From positions 1,674,001-1,738,000 of the forward strand of contig NZ_NJAK01000001.1 of NCBI RefSeq assembly GCF_002632755.1: DNA of 64,000 nucleotides. Reading direction: 5' to 3'. The DNA is from Xenorhabdus ishibashii (lineage in GTDB: Bacteria; Pseudomonadota; Gammaproteobacteria; Enterobacterales; Enterobacteriaceae). The notes under the pieces are model-generated. The model saw only the letters and a list, made by a program, of their open reading frames with translations. It made no database searches and was not told the DNA's origin. Made by a program: the position numbers and the translations under genes. Every line of letters starts with the position of its first letter. The first letter of the stretch is position 1. Below are positions 50,368 to 64,000 of the stretch, one piece after another.

Positions 50368-50634
50368 TAGATATCCCGTTTCTTTTTTAATGATAATTAG
50401 TGATTACATAATATCTTAATACATTAAACTAAAACTATTTTTTGGCTACTAATGAATCAATGAGTGCTGTTAAAACTGGTTGAATGTTGCGGTAGTCAAT
50501 CGTACCAATAATGATTATGTGAAACATCAATTCAATAACTGTTGGCTAAATCAGCAATGTTAGGGTGAAAAAAGCACAATATTGTCGGATTTGTTGAAAA
50601 AAACCACGAACAGAAAAAAAACCAAAAAAAACTA

Positions 50635-50662
50635 TTGCCAGCCCCAGAAAACTCCCTATAAT
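50635..50662 (+). promoter_or_regulatory. rRNA operon promoter P1
   Basis: TTGCCA (50635-50640), 16-base spacer, TATAAT (50657-50662), then a GC-rich discriminator GCGCC as in stringently controlled rrn promoters. An A/T-rich UP element precedes it. Confidence 0.8.
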
Positions 50663-50731
50663 GCGCCACCACTGACCGGCGATGTGCTGAAACAAGCCAC
50701 GACGGCCGCAGAGAAAAGCGAAAATAATCGC

Positions 50732-50759
50732 TTGACTCTGGAGGCGAAAAGCGTAAGAT
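50732..50759 (+). promoter_or_regulatory. rRNA operon promoter P2
   Basis: TTGACT (50732-50737), 16-base spacer, TAAGAT (50754-50759), about 100 bases downstream of P1, matching the arrangement of E. coli rrn P2. Confidence 0.7.
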
Positions 50760-50798
50760 ACGCAGCCTCGCAACCCGGCAGAAACGGCCGGTTGCCAA

Positions 50799-50810
50799 CG
50801 CTCTTTAACA
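50799..50810 (+). promoter_or_regulatory. boxA antitermination site in the 16S leader
   Basis: CGCTCTTTAACA matches the rrn boxA bound by NusB/NusE and is followed by the leader TCAGACAATCTGTG known from E. coli rrn. A second copy (TTGCTCTTTAACA) lies at about 52725-52737 between tRNA-Glu and 23S. Confidence 0.85.
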
Positions 50811-50947
50811 AATTAATCAGACAATCTGTGTGGGCACTCGCAAGACACTATCTCAGCCGAAAGGCAAAAAAAGATTAAAGTCTTGAAGAGTGACTGACAG
50901 TTAATTCATTACGAACTAACAGTAAGATTCTTTGAGCATCAAACTTT

Positions 50948-52490
<1,543 letters not shown>

Positions 52491-52573
52491 ACCAACGATG
52501 GTGAAATGTGAGTGTTCACACAGATTGTCTGATGAAATGCAGTATGAGCAAGCGTCTGCGAAGAAGACTTGAA

Positions 52574-52649
52574 GTCCCCTTCGTCTAGAGGCCTAGGACA
52601 CCGCCCTTTCACGGCGGTAACAGGGGTTCGAATCCCCTAGGGGACGCCA
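52574..52649 (+). tRNA. tRNA-Glu (anticodon TTC) in the 16S-23S spacer
   Basis: 76 bases from GTCCCCTTCG to an encoded CCA. Anticodon stem CCGCC/GGCGG encloses loop CTTTCAC with TTC. T arm AGGGGTTCGAATCCCCT. As in E. coli rrnB/C/E/G-type operons. Confidence 0.97.
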
Positions 52650-52837
52650 CTTTGCTCCGGTATCGGGTGAAAGACGGTGCCTAAAATGATTGCTAAGCGG
52701 GCTGGTGAGCCGGTTTAGCAATCGTTGCTCTTTAACAATCTGGAACAAGCTGAAAATTTGAAACAATCGATGTTGTTGAACGATAACATTGATGAGTCTC
52801 TCAAAAACTCCAGTCCGAAGACACCTTCGGGTTGTGA

Positions 52838-55746
<2,909 letters not shown>

Positions 55747-55826
55747 GACAACACCGAAGGTGTTTTGGGCATGAGAGAAGACAGTTTCAGAGAGAAAGCA
55801 GCTTGTTCGGGATTGAAAACAGGATT

Positions 55827-55946
55827 TGTCTGGCGGCAAGAGCGCGGTGGTCCCACCTGACCCCATGCCGAACTCAGCAGTGAAACGCCGTAGCGCCGAT
55901 GGTAGTGTGGGGTCTCCCCATGCGAGAGTAGGGAACTGCCAGACAT
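55827..55946 (+). rRNA. rrf: 5S ribosomal RNA
   Basis: 120 bases from TGTCTGGCGGC to TGCCAGACAT, which pair as the terminal helix; contains CCCCATGCCGAACTCAG. Standard enterobacterial 5S. Confidence 0.97.
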
Positions 55947-55960
55947 CTATTTTGCCAGAG

Positions 55961-55989
55961 AAGCCATCCGTCACCGGATGGCTTTTTTG
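55961..55989 (+). terminator. rRNA operon terminator
   Basis: Stem AGCCATCCG/CGGATGGCT with a four-base loop and six T, 15 bases after 5S. It lies 31 bases before the actP stop codon, which converges from the right. Confidence 0.9.
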
Positions 55990-56019
55990 CGTTTGGGAAA
56001 ATATAAATATAACCAAAAG

Positions 56020-57669
56020 CTAATGTGCTTTTCCTTGTTCGATACCAATACCCGTTTGCGAACGAATAAACTGGTTGCGAAACATTTTCCTTTCCTGCAT
56101 GCCTTGTATGGAAGTATCAGTAATTGAAGATAACCAAGCTCCGATAAATGCTATAAACATAGAAAACAGAGCTGGGTATTCATAAGGATAAATTGGTTTC
56201 TCATGGCCAAGAATACTAACCCAGATAGTAGGACCTAGGATCATTAATACAACTGCCGTCAGTAATCCCAGCCACCCGCCAACTAATGCTCCACGTGTAG
56301 TCAGCTTGCTCCAGTACATTGACAATAAAATGATAGGGAAATTACAACTTGCAGCAATGGAAAAAGCCAAGCCGACCATAAAGGCAATGTTTTGTTTTTC
56401 AAACAAAATACCCAAGCCAATAGCAACTAATCCCAGAATAACGACAGTAATTTTTGAAACTTTTAGCTCATCTCGCTCATTAGCTTGTCCCCGTTTAATC
56501 ACATTGGCATAGAGGTCATGAGATACTGCGGAAGCGCCTGCCAATGTTAACCCTGCTACTACAGCTAAAATAGTGGCAAAAGCAACAGCGGAGATAAAAC
56601 CAAGGAAAAAATCACCGCCAACGGCATTTGCCAGATGGACAGCAGCCATATTGGTACCACCAATTAATGCGCCAGTTGCATCTTTGAATGAAGGATTGGC
56701 GCTGACGAGTAGAATTGCACCAAATCCGATAATAAATGTCAGGATATAAAAATAGCCGATAAAGCCGGTTGCATAGAAAACGCTTTTACGGGCTTCTTTA
56801 GCATCACTGACGGTAAAAAACCGCATGACGATATGAGGTAATCCCGCAGTACCGAACATTAATGCCAATCCTAGAGAGAGTGCAGAGATAGGATCAGATA
56901 CCAATCCTCCAGGGCTCATGATGGCTGGTCCTAGAGGATGTACCGCAATGGCCTCTTGAAACAGGGTATGAAAATTGAAATTAACCGTTTTCATGACCAT
57001 CAGGGCCATGAATGTTGCTCCTGCCAGCAACAAAACTGCTTTAATAATCTGGACCCATGTCGTCGCCAGCATGCCGCCAAATAATACATAAAGCACCATC
57101 AAAATACCGACCAAGACAACAGCGACGTAATAATTCAATCCGAACAGTAACTCGATCAGTTTTCCAGCTCCGACCATCTGAGCTATTAGATATAATGCAA
57201 CAACAACTAACGAACCCATTGCGGATAAGGTACGGATAGGTCGTTGTTTCAGCCGATAAGAAGCAACATCAGCAAAGGTGTAACGCCCCAAATTTCTTAA
57301 TCTTTCAGCAATGAGGAATAGAATAATTGGCCAGCCAACAAGAAAGCCAATGGAATAGATCAGCCCATCATAGCCAGAGGTATAAACTAACGCTGAAATT
57401 CCCAGAAATGAGGCGGCTGACATATAGTCGCCTGCTATCGCCATACCATTCTGGAATCCAGTAATACGTCCGCCAGCGGTATAGTAATCTGAACGTGAAA
57501 TAGTCCGCTTTGAAGCCCAATAAGTAATACCAAGAGTTAACCCGACGAATAACAGGAACATGATAATTGCCTGAATATTCAAAGGTTGTTTTTCTACATT
57601 ACCGGAAATGGTATCTGCCTGAGCCAGGATAGGAAAGAGGGAGGAAAATAATAGTGCGATTTTTCTCAT
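56020..57669 (-). CDS. actP: Acetate/glycolate permease ActP
   Basis: 549 residues as in E. coli. Sodium-solute symporter family with a signal-like first helix and about 13 further helices; '[20 protein letters not shown]' and '[20 protein letters not shown]'-type segments mark the family. Imports acetate for Acs. Overlaps yjcH by four bases and lies in the acs-yjcH-actP order. Convergent with the rRNA operon. Confidence 0.95.
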   Translation of the reverse strand: MRKIALLFSSLFPILAQADTISGNVEKQPLNIQAIIMFLLFVGLTLGITYWASKRTISRSDYYTAGGRITGFQNGMAIAGDYMSAASFLGISALVYTSGYDGLIYSIGFLVGWPIILFLIAERLRNLGRYTFADVASYRLKQRPIRTLSAMGSLVVVALYLIAQMVGAGKLIELLFGLNYYVAVVLVGILMVLYVLFGGMLATTWVQIIKAVLLLAGATFMALMVMKTVNFNFHTLFQEAIAVHPLGPAIMSPGGLVSDPISALSLGLALMFGTAGLPHIVMRFFTVSDAKEARKSVFYATGFIGYFYILTFIIGFGAILLVSANPSFKDATGALIGGTNMAAVHLANAVGGDFFLGFISAVAFATILAVVAGLTLAGASAVSHDLYANVIKRGQANERDELKVSKITVVILGLVAIGLGILFEKQNIAFMVGLAFSIAASCNFPIILLSMYWSKLTTRGALVGGWLGLLTAVVLMILGPTIWVSILGHEKPIYPYEYPALFSMFIAFIGAWLSSITDTSIQGMQERKMFRNQFIRSQTGIGIEQGKAH

Positions 57670-57977
57670 TTTCTCACCTCGTTGAGAATAGTTGACGTCA
57701 GCCGATCAAATTCACCATTCGCCCTGACTACATAAACACCGGTCAGTATGAAAGATATGAAAATGATCCCAACTCCTACAGGAATTCCCCGTGTCATACT
57801 GGTATTTTCATGCAGTTGTGTTCCAAGCCATTCAGGAGCAAAAGCAATAAGGAAAATAAAACCAACATAAAGTACTAACATGATGATGGATAACAGCCAG
57901 GCAAAACGCCCCCGCTTCTTAACTAACTCCTTAAAGCGGGGATTATTTTCAATCTCTTGATAAATGTCGTCACTCAT
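57666..57977 (-). CDS. yjcH: Inner-membrane protein YjcH (DUF485)
   Basis: 103 residues (E. coli 104), two membrane helices: '[20 protein letters not shown]' and '[18 protein letters not shown]'. DUF485 proteins accompany ActP-type transporters and may be a small partner. Between acs and actP with a four-base overlap into actP. Confidence 0.92.
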   Translation of the reverse strand: MSDDIYQEIENNPRFKELVKKRGRFAWLLSIIMLVLYVGFIFLIAFAPEWLGTQLHENTSMTRGIPVGVGIIFISFILTGVYVVRANGEFDRLTSTILNEVRK

Positions 57978-58119
57978 TAGAGTATCTCCTTGCTGATTTT
58001 AAACGTTACACCTTAAGCCACCTCATGAGAGCCAGATGTTGGATAGCCATACCCAAGGAATTCCTGATGGTTAGTCACATCCTTGTACGGCTCCATACTT
58101 TTGGTGATACGTTATTCAA

Positions 58120-58135
58120 GCCGCCTTGCGGCGGC
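58120..58135 (-). terminator. GC-rich hairpin after acs
   Basis: Six-base stem GCCGCC/GGCGGC with loop TTGC (GCAA tetraloop on the minus transcript), ten bases past the acs stop. It lacks a T run, so it may rather be an mRNA-stabilising or REP-like element that lowers expression of yjcH-actP relative to acs. Confidence 0.5.
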
Positions 58136-58144
58136 GCATATGTT

Positions 58145-60100
58145 TTACGACATGTTGATGGATTGTTTTTCTTCCAGCAGTTTTTCAACAACTCCCGGAT
58201 CGGCCAGCGTAGAGGTATCTCCTAAGTTGCTGGTATCACCAGAGGCAATCTTGCGCAAAATACGCCGCATAATCTTTCCTGAACGTGTTTTGGGCAGAGA
58301 ATCTGTCCAATGAAGGATATCGGGTGTTGCAATTGGGCCGATTTCTTTACGAACCCAGTCCCTGACCTCGGTATACAGTTCAGGGGACGGCTCTTCACCA
58401 TGAACTAGAGTGACGTAGGCGTAAATAGCTTGTCCTTTGATATGATGAGGGATGCCAACAACGGCAGCTTCAGCGATTTTAGGGTATGCAACCAGAGCTG
58501 ATTCAATTTCTGCGGTTCCCAAACGATGGCCTGAAATATTCAGGACATCATCAACACGGCCGGTGATCCAGTAATAGCCATCTTCATCACGTCTAGCACC
58601 ATCACCACTGAAATACATTCCCTTGAAAGTGGAAAAATAGGTTTGTTCAAAACGCTCATGATCACCATATAAAGTTCGTGCCTGCGCTGGCCAGGAATCC
58701 GTGATAACAAGGTTGCCGTCATTCACACCCTCTAAAATTTCTCCAGAATTATCAACTAATGCCGGATTAACACCAAAAAATGGCAGAGTGGCGGAGCCTG
58801 CCTTGAGATCGGTAGCTCCAGGTAGCGGTGTGATCATGAATCCGCCAGTTTCGGTTTGCCACCATGTATCTACAATAGGGCATTTACTGTTGCCTATTTT
58901 TTTGTAGTACCATTCCCATGCTTCTGGGTTAATGGGCTCTCCCACAGAGCCCATAATACGCAATGATGTACGCTTCGTACCTTCTATGGCTTTATCACCT
59001 TCGGCCATTAATGCTCTGATGGCGGTTGGCGCAGTATAAAGAATATTAACTTTATGTTTATCAACTATCTGACAGAGTCGGTTAACTTCGGGATAGTTGG
59101 GAACACCTTCAAACATCAACGTTGTGGCACCACAAGACAGAGGCCCATATAGCAGGTAGCTATGCCCTGTTACCCAACCTATGTCGGCTGTACACCAGTA
59201 AATTTCCTCAGGGCGATAGTCAAACGTGTATTTAAACGTTAAAGATGCGTAGACTAAATAACCGCCAGTCGTATGCAGGACACCTTTAGGTTTACCTGTA
59301 GAGCCTGAGGTATAAAGAATGAATAATGGATCTTCGGCACCCATTTCTTCGACGGGACACTCAGCACTAACACTCTCGGTCAGCTCATGCCACCATAAGT
59401 CACGACCGTTATTCCAGTTTTTAATATTTCCTGTACGTCTGAAAACAACCACATTAGTCACACTAGTGACGTCAGAATTGTTCAGAGCCTCATCAACATT
59501 TTTTTTCAATGGGATTGTGCGACCCGCTCGCAAGCCTTCATCTGCGGTAACCACGAGCTTAGCGTTGGAATCGATAACTCGGCCAGCGATGGCATCAGGA
59601 GAGAAACCACCAAAAATTACAGAATGGATCGCGCCGATACGAGCACAGGCTAACATTGCAACGGCGGCTTCTGGCACCATTGGCATGTAAATAGCAACAA
59701 CATCGCCTTTTTTGATCCCCAGTTTTTTCAACACATTGGCAAATTGGCAGACGTCATGATGTAATTCTCGATACGTGACATGGCGGGACTCTGCGGGATT
59801 ATCTCCTTCCCATATAATGGCAGTTTGATCACCCCGCTCTTGCAAATGGCGATCAAGACAGTTGGCACTTAAGTTCAGGGTGCCATCTTCAAACCAGCGG
59901 ATGCTGATATGCCCAGGATCGAAAGAAGTATTTTTGACCTTGGTGTAGGGCCTAATCCAGTCAACAACTTTACCTTTTTCCCCCCAGAAGCCTTCTGGGT
60001 CTTGAACTGATCTTTGATAGTCTTGTAGGTACTGTTGCTTGCTTATCAGGGCCGTATCTGCAATATCAGCAGGAATAAGATGCTTGATTATTTGAGTCAT
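58145..60100 (-). CDS. acs: Acetyl-CoA synthetase
   Basis: Start at '[20 protein letters not shown]', seven bases after AAGGAGA, gives 652 residues as in E. coli; the upstream ATG six codons earlier overlaps that ribosome site. Adenylate-forming motif '[11 protein letters not shown]', '[10 protein letters not shown]', and the acetylation-controlled lysine 609 in 'TRSGKIMRR'. Converts acetate, ATP and CoA to acetyl-CoA. First gene of acs-yjcH-actP; in E. coli it is CRP-activated and switched off by Pat acetylation. Confidence 0.97.
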   Translation of the reverse strand: MTQIIKHLIPADIADTALISKQQYLQDYQRSVQDPEGFWGEKGKVVDWIRPYTKVKNTSFDPGHISIRWFEDGTLNLSANCLDRHLQERGDQTAIIWEGDNPAESRHVTYRELHHDVCQFANVLKKLGIKKGDVVAIYMPMVPEAAVAMLACARIGAIHSVIFGGFSPDAIAGRVIDSNAKLVVTADEGLRAGRTIPLKKNVDEALNNSDVTSVTNVVVFRRTGNIKNWNNGRDLWWHELTESVSAECPVEEMGAEDPLFILYTSGSTGKPKGVLHTTGGYLVYASLTFKYTFDYRPEEIYWCTADIGWVTGHSYLLYGPLSCGATTLMFEGVPNYPEVNRLCQIVDKHKVNILYTAPTAIRALMAEGDKAIEGTKRTSLRIMGSVGEPINPEAWEWYYKKIGNSKCPIVDTWWQTETGGFMITPLPGATDLKAGSATLPFFGVNPALVDNSGEILEGVNDGNLVITDSWPAQARTLYGDHERFEQTYFSTFKGMYFSGDGARRDEDGYYWITGRVDDVLNISGHRLGTAEIESALVAYPKIAEAAVVGIPHHIKGQAIYAYVTLVHGEEPSPELYTEVRDWVRKEIGPIATPDILHWTDSLPKTRSGKIMRRILRKIASGDTSNLGDTSTLADPGVVEKLLEEKQSINMS

Positions 60101-60118
60101 ATTTTTATCTCCTTGCAA

Positions 60119-60480
60119 TTGTTAATACTATGTCAAAACAAGGTTAACTAAAGTGTAAGAAGCATTTTTGTTTCTTTTTTGCGCGGAAGATCACGCAATA
60201 AAGAGAGTGAATTTTATGGAATGATCATTTAATGCTGTAGATTTAAGCAATACTAAGTAATGAGTTTATTATTTTTATTGGGCTTATATTCTGTCAATTC
60301 GGTTTTTAATTGATATTTTTATCTAGGTAGAGACATGAAACATGAATGTATAAAGGAAACCATAGTAATAACATGGAATTGATAATCATTTTCATTATCT
60401 TTCAATTCACTATAATAATCATGCTGTTCACAAGGTGTGAGCTTTATATATTCTAAATTCTAAACAACTGGAGATATGAT
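60119..60480. other. Divergent promoter region between acs and sodA
   Basis: No gene. AT-rich, with the Fur-like site near its right end. It must hold the acs promoter(s) to the left and the sodA promoter to the right. Confidence 0.6.
60381..60399. promoter_or_regulatory. Fur-box-like operator upstream of sodA
   Basis: GATAATCATTTTCATTATC is a near-perfect palindrome matching 16 of 19 positions of the Fur consensus, about 80 bases before the sodA start. E. coli sodA is known to be Fur-repressed, so regulation by iron is expected here. Confidence 0.8.
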
Positions 60481-61107
60481 ATGAGCCATTCATTGCCTTC
60501 TCTACCTTACTCCTATGATGCGCTAGAGCCTCATTTCGATAAGCAAACGATGGAAATTCACCATACTAAACACCATCAGACGTATGTCACTAACACGAAT
60601 ACTGCTCTGGAAGCCTTTCCAGAATTAAGCAAACTTGATATTGATGATCTTGTCCAGCAGCTTGATAAAATTCCAGCCGATAAACGCAATTTTATTCGCA
60701 ACAATGCAGGTGGTCACTCAAACCACAGTCTGTTTTGGAAAGGCTTAAAATTAGGTACAGTATTGGATGGTGCCTTGAAAAGCGCAATTGAACGCGATTT
60801 TGGCAGTATCGACAGCTTCAAAGAAAAATTTGAACAAGCGGCAGCAACTCGTTTTGGCTCCGGCTGGGCATGGTTGGTACTGAAAGAAGATGGCAAACTT
60901 GCGGTTGTTTCAACAGCTAATCAGGATAGTCCTCTCATGGGTGAAGAGATAGCTGGTGCTTCTGGCTACCCAATTGTAGGTCTGGATGTATGGGAGCATG
61001 CTTATTACCTGAAATATCAGAATCGCCGCCCTGATTACATTAAAGCATTTTGGCATGTAGTCAACTGGGATGAAGCGGCAAAACGCTACGAAGAAAAAAC
61101 TAAATAA
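60481..61107 (+). CDS. sodA: Manganese superoxide dismutase
   Basis: 208 residues (E. coli 206). Metal ligands His27, His82, Asp169 and His173 are in place ('[10 protein letters not shown]', '[10 protein letters not shown]', '[16 protein letters not shown]'). The pattern '[10 protein letters not shown]' and 'GSGWAWLV' agree with the Mn-type. Removes superoxide in the cytoplasm. Single-gene unit with a Fur-like operator and a strong terminator. Confidence 0.98.
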   Translation: MSHSLPSLPYSYDALEPHFDKQTMEIHHTKHHQTYVTNTNTALEAFPELSKLDIDDLVQQLDKIPADKRNFIRNNAGGHSNHSLFWKGLKLGTVLDGALKSAIERDFGSIDSFKEKFEQAAATRFGSGWAWLVLKEDGKLAVVSTANQDSPLMGEEIAGASGYPIVGLDVWEHAYYLKYQNRRPDYIKAFWHVVNWDEAAKRYEEKTK

Positions 61108-61130
61108 TCCACCCAATTATTTTTTACAAG

Positions 61131-61163
61131 AATGCTGGTCATAGCAATGACCAGCATTTTTAT
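61131..61163 (+). terminator. Rho-independent terminator of sodA
   Basis: Twelve-base perfect stem AATGCTGGTCAT/ATGACCAGCATT, loop AGCA, then TTTTTAT. 23 bases after the stop codon. Confidence 0.92.
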
Positions 61164-61235
61164 TGCCTGCAATATTGGCTATTATGCCAGGATAATACTT
61201 ATTCATCTTTACTAGCTTATTGAGAGGGAATAAAC

Positions 61236-61907
61236 ATGTATTATCCACAAATATATAGAGGCAAAATATCATCGTCAGAAACACTGGGATTCAGTGCGAT
61301 CAATAAACTGGTGGTGAATGGTCGTTTACAGCTAACCTCTCTTGGGCTAGAAGGCGATGAACAAGCGGAAACTCGTTTTCATGGTGGAGTTGATCGGGCG
61401 CTTTGTCATTATCCAAGAGAGCATTACCTATTTTGGAAAAGGCAATTTCCTGAATTGATGGAATTATTAGTCTCTCCCTTATTTGGTGAGAATCTATCTA
61501 CAGAAGGAATGACAGAAGATAATGTTTATATTGGCGATATTTTCCAATGGGATGAAGCGCTGATTCAGGTCACTCAACCACGCTCTCCATGCTATAAACT
61601 CAATTTTATTACAAACCTCAGTGAATTTGCTGTAATGATGCAAAATAATGGGCGTTGTGGTTGGTTATATCGTGTTATTTCTCCTGGCTTAGTTAGTGCT
61701 GGTGAACCGATAAAACTGTTAAGCCGCAATAGCGATATTTCTGTTAAGGAAGCTATTTCCATTGCTTTTCATAACCCATTCGATGAAGAGCTGTATCGTC
61801 GCTTAATGGGAGCTGCTGGATTATCTGCCAGTTGGAATCTGACGATGCAAAAACGTATATTGCATGGAAAAATTGAGGATTTTAATCGCCGTTTATTCGG
61901 TAAGTAA
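61236..61907 (+). CDS. yiiM: MOSC-domain protein YiiM
   Basis: 223 residues (E. coli 224). MOSC domain at about 25-165 with Cys119 in 'TQPRSPCYKLN', the cofactor-sulfur residue, and 'GENLSTEGMTEDNVYIGD'. C-terminal 3-alpha domain ends 'GKIEDFNRRLFGK'. E. coli YiiM is a molybdenum-cofactor enzyme that reduces N-hydroxylated compounds such as 6-hydroxylaminopurine. GAGAGGGAA precedes the ATG. Confidence 0.94.
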   Translation: MYYPQIYRGKISSSETLGFSAINKLVVNGRLQLTSLGLEGDEQAETRFHGGVDRALCHYPREHYLFWKRQFPELMELLVSPLFGENLSTEGMTEDNVYIGDIFQWDEALIQVTQPRSPCYKLNFITNLSEFAVMMQNNGRCGWLYRVISPGLVSAGEPIKLLSRNSDISVKEAISIAFHNPFDEELYRRLMGAAGLSASWNLTMQKRILHGKIEDFNRRLFGK

Positions 61908-61917
61908 CGGAATTTAT

Positions 61918-61950
61918 ATGCCAAAGGGGGGAAAATATACCCTTTGGCAT
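61918..61950. terminator. Hairpin between convergent yiiM and trpS
   Basis: Eleven-base perfect stem ATGCCAAAGGG/CCCTTTGGCAT with an 11-base loop, in the 60-base gap between converging genes. No T run, but a likely bidirectional terminator. Confidence 0.65.
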
Positions 61951-61967
61951 TCACATAAGAACGGCTG

Positions 61968-63002
61968 TTACGGGTGAGCGATCAAACCTACCACTTCATA
62001 AACTTTATCTAACGTTGCCTGAGCACGAGCCTGAGCTTTAGCTGCACCTTCTGCCATGATTTGGTTAAGTAAGGCTTCATCGTTACGGAAATAATGGAAA
62101 CGTTCCTGTAAACCTGTCAACATTTCACTTACGGCATCTGCAACAGCACCTTTCAAATGGCCGTACATTTTACCTTCAAACTCGGCTTCTAATTCAGGAA
62201 TAGTTTTACCTGTTACACCAGCGAGAATATCCAGTAAGTTGGAAACGCCTGGTTTGTTTTCCTGATCATAACGTACGCAAGGTGGTTCATCAGAGTCGGT
62301 AACTGCGCGTTTAATTTTCTTAGCGACGGATTTAGGGTCTTCCAGCAGAGCAATGACGTTATTGCGGTTATCATCCGATTTTGACATTTTCTTGTCCGGA
62401 TCTTGCAATGACATCACGCGAGCGCCACCTTTTGGAATGAATGGCTCTGGAACAGTGAAAATATCACCGTATAAGGCATTAAAACGCAATGCTAAATCAC
62501 GGGTTAGTTCAAGATGCTGTTTTTGATCACTACCCACAGGGATTTGATTGGCCTGATAAAGCAAAATATCGGCAGCCATCAGAACAGGGTAATCAAACAG
62601 ACCCGCATTGATGTTTTCTGCATAACGGGCTGATTTATCCTTGAACTGCGTCATACGACTAAGTTCGCCAAAATAAGCGTAGCAATTTAGTACCCAACTC
62701 AATTGAGCATGCTGTGGAACATGTGATTGAACGAAGATGGTGCTTTTCTTTGGGTCAATACCACAGGCAAGGTAAAGTGCCAGCGTATCCAGTGTGCGTT
62801 TTTTCAGTTCATTGGGATCTTGACGCACAGTAATGGCATGCTGGTTAACGATGCAATAAATGCAATCATATTCATCCTGCATCTTAACCCACTGACGTAA
62901 CGCCCCCATATAGTTACCGATGGTCAATTCACCGGAGGGTTGTGCGCCGCTGAATACAATAGGTTTTTGGGAGTTTGGTTTCATTGCAGTGGGTTCATTC
63001 AT
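61968..63002 (-). CDS. trpS: Tryptophanyl-tRNA synthetase
   Basis: 344 residues, ten more than E. coli because of an N-terminal extension '[12 protein letters not shown]'; an internal ATG at codon 7 is an alternative start, but AGGAAG precedes the first. Class I motifs: HIGH-like '[14 protein letters not shown]' and '[12 protein letters not shown]'. Charges tRNA-Trp. Four bases after gph, in the enterobacterial dam-rpe-gph-trpS order. Confidence 0.97.
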   Translation of the reverse strand: MNEPTAMKPNSQKPIVFSGAQPSGELTIGNYMGALRQWVKMQDEYDCIYCIVNQHAITVRQDPNELKKRTLDTLALYLACGIDPKKSTIFVQSHVPQHAQLSWVLNCYAYFGELSRMTQFKDKSARYAENINAGLFDYPVLMAADILLYQANQIPVGSDQKQHLELTRDLALRFNALYGDIFTVPEPFIPKGGARVMSLQDPDKKMSKSDDNRNNVIALLEDPKSVAKKIKRAVTDSDEPPCVRYDQENKPGVSNLLDILAGVTGKTIPELEAEFEGKMYGHLKGAVADAVSEMLTGLQERFHYFRNDEALLNQIMAEGAAKAQARAQATLDKVYEVVGLIAHP

Positions 63003-63006
63003 TTTA

Positions 63007-63729
63007 TTACGCTTCCTGTATTTTCAGACCGGATAATGGTTTCAAAGTGGATAGTCCAATCGTTGGGAGTAAATCCGAAAAATGGTTCAATACATAATCT
63101 GGGTGGCTTGATGTTATCGACTCGCCGTAGTTATATCCATAGGTTAAGCCAACACAAGGGCAACCAGCGGCTTGCGCTGCCAAAATATCATTACGGGAAT
63201 CGCCAACAAAAAGCAATTCTTCTTTATGTAAACCAAACATACCCATTGTTAGATAAAGTGGGGCGGGATGCGGTTTTTTCTCTTTAACATCGTCACCGCC
63301 CAGTACCAATGAAAAGTATTCACTAATACCTAGTGATTCCAACAACGGAGCAATAAAAGGAGTTGGTTTGTTCGTAACAATCGCCATTGGTAAATGGTGT
63401 TTTGCCAGTTCAGCCAACGTCTCTTTTACATGGGGAAACAGTTGGCTGCCTGTGGTTACGCTAGTTTCATAAAATTTATCAAATAGCTTACGTGTTTCGC
63501 TATGCAATTCGGCAGACAGTTCTGCTCCAGCCCACTTTAATGCGCGTTCAACCATAACATCAGCTCCATTGCCTATCCAGACGGCAATGCGCTCTTTGCC
63601 CGCAGCGGGTAAACCTTTGGCAACCAGAGCCTGATCTAAAGCATCAGCCAGACCACCTGCACTGTCTACCAGTGTGCCATCCAAATCAAATGCAATGGCA
63701 CGAATTCCTTTTACAATGTCATTTTTCAT
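63007..63729 (-). CDS. gph: Phosphoglycolate phosphatase
   Basis: 240 residues (E. coli 252). HAD hydrolase with '[20 protein letters not shown]' (nucleophile Asp), 'IVTNKP' and '[16 protein letters not shown]'. Removes 2-phosphoglycolate produced at 3'-damaged DNA ends. Its start overlaps the rpe stop (TAATG), so it is translationally coupled. Confidence 0.95.
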   Translation of the reverse strand: MKNDIVKGIRAIAFDLDGTLVDSAGGLADALDQALVAKGLPAAGKERIAVWIGNGADVMVERALKWAGAELSAELHSETRKLFDKFYETSVTTGSQLFPHVKETLAELAKHHLPMAIVTNKPTPFIAPLLESLGISEYFSLVLGGDDVKEKKPHPAPLYLTMGMFGLHKEELLFVGDSRNDILAAQAAGCPCVGLTYGYNYGESITSSHPDYVLNHFSDLLPTIGLSTLKPLSGLKIQEA

Positions 63730-64000
63730 TATGCGACCTTCGATAATTCGCGGCGCATCTCATCAATAACCGCTTTATAATCTGGTTGGCTGAAAATAGC
63801 AGAGCCAGCAACGAACATATCAGCACCAGCCTGAGCTGCTTCTGCAATATTACTGGGTTTGATACCGCCATCAACTTCGAGACGGATATTGTATCCGCTG
63901 TCATCAATGATTTTGCGTACCTGACTCAGTTTTTTCAGTGTTTCTGGAATGAAAGACTGACCACCGAAACCAGGGTTAACAGACATCAACAAAATTACAT
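63729..64000 (-). CDS. rpe: Ribulose-phosphate 3-epimerase, C-terminal part (truncated by window edge)
   Basis: The last 90 residues of Rpe: '[20 protein letters not shown]' with the catalytic-loop NPGFGGQ, then '[11 protein letters not shown]' with the active-site aspartate, and '[18 protein letters not shown]'. Interconverts ribulose-5-phosphate and xylulose-5-phosphate. The N-terminal half lies beyond the right edge, so no start codon is visible; the apparent start at 63992 is internal. Confidence 0.95.
   Translation of the reverse strand, partial: VILLMSVNPGFGGQSFIPETLKKLSQVRKIIDDSGYNIRLEVDGGIKPSNIAEAAQAGADMFVAGSAIFSQPDYKAVIDEMRRELSKVA

Noticed and set aside
63729..63992. Short complete gene of 87 codons at the right edge
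   Set aside because: It is the C-terminal part of rpe; the apparent start codon is internal and the frame stays open to the edge.

Overview
The window looks like chromosomal DNA of an insect-nematode-associated enterobacterium of the Xenorhabdus/Photorhabdus group (Morganellaceae), most likely Xenorhabdus. The basis is E. coli-like synteny around oriC, an enterobacterial rRNA operon, a moderately AT-rich composition, and two copies of a DUF560/Slam (type XI) secretion module with hemophilin-type cargo, as characterised in Xenorhabdus. The genus call is inference.

Left part (1-16 kb, accessory). Six tightly packed minus-strand genes encode an acyl carrier protein, two catalytically complete ketosynthases, two ketosynthase-like proteins lacking the full active site, and the first half of a class III aminotransferase that runs off the left edge. 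They look like part of a small-molecule or lipid pathway that I cannot name. Next comes a probable heme-acquisition operon transcribed leftward behind a Fur-box-like site: hemophilin-like cargo (HrpC type), its Slam secretor (HrpB type), a large TonB-dependent receptor and a dedicated TonB. A GNAT-like acetyltransferase gene and a second, diverged cargo/secretor pair follow.

Middle (16-50 kb, mostly core). fdhD, a pRiA4b ORF3-domain protein, an LtaS/OpgB-like sulfatase-fold membrane protein, a SufR-like regulator with a divergent MFS exporter, a frameshifted TPM-domain gene, glmU-glmS and the complete atpIBEFHAGDC operon. Then come rsmG-mnmG, a recognisable oriC (three AT-rich 13-mers, DnaA boxes, dense GATC), and mioC-asnC-asnA-viaA. 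A SNF2/SWIM helicase gene sits in opposite orientation between viaA and ravA, which are adjacent in E. coli. The ribose locus is decayed: only rbsK is whole, flanked by an rbsB remnant and an internally deleted rbsR.

Right part (50-64 kb). hsrA is followed by an rrn operon (16S, tRNA-Glu, 23S, 5S) with P1, P2 and boxA, in the position equivalent to E. coli rrnC. Then actP-yjcH-acs for acetate use, sodA behind a Fur-box-like site, yiiM, and the trpS-gph-rpe operon, with rpe cut by the right edge. The major operons next to oriC (atp leftward, rrn rightward) are transcribed away from the origin.
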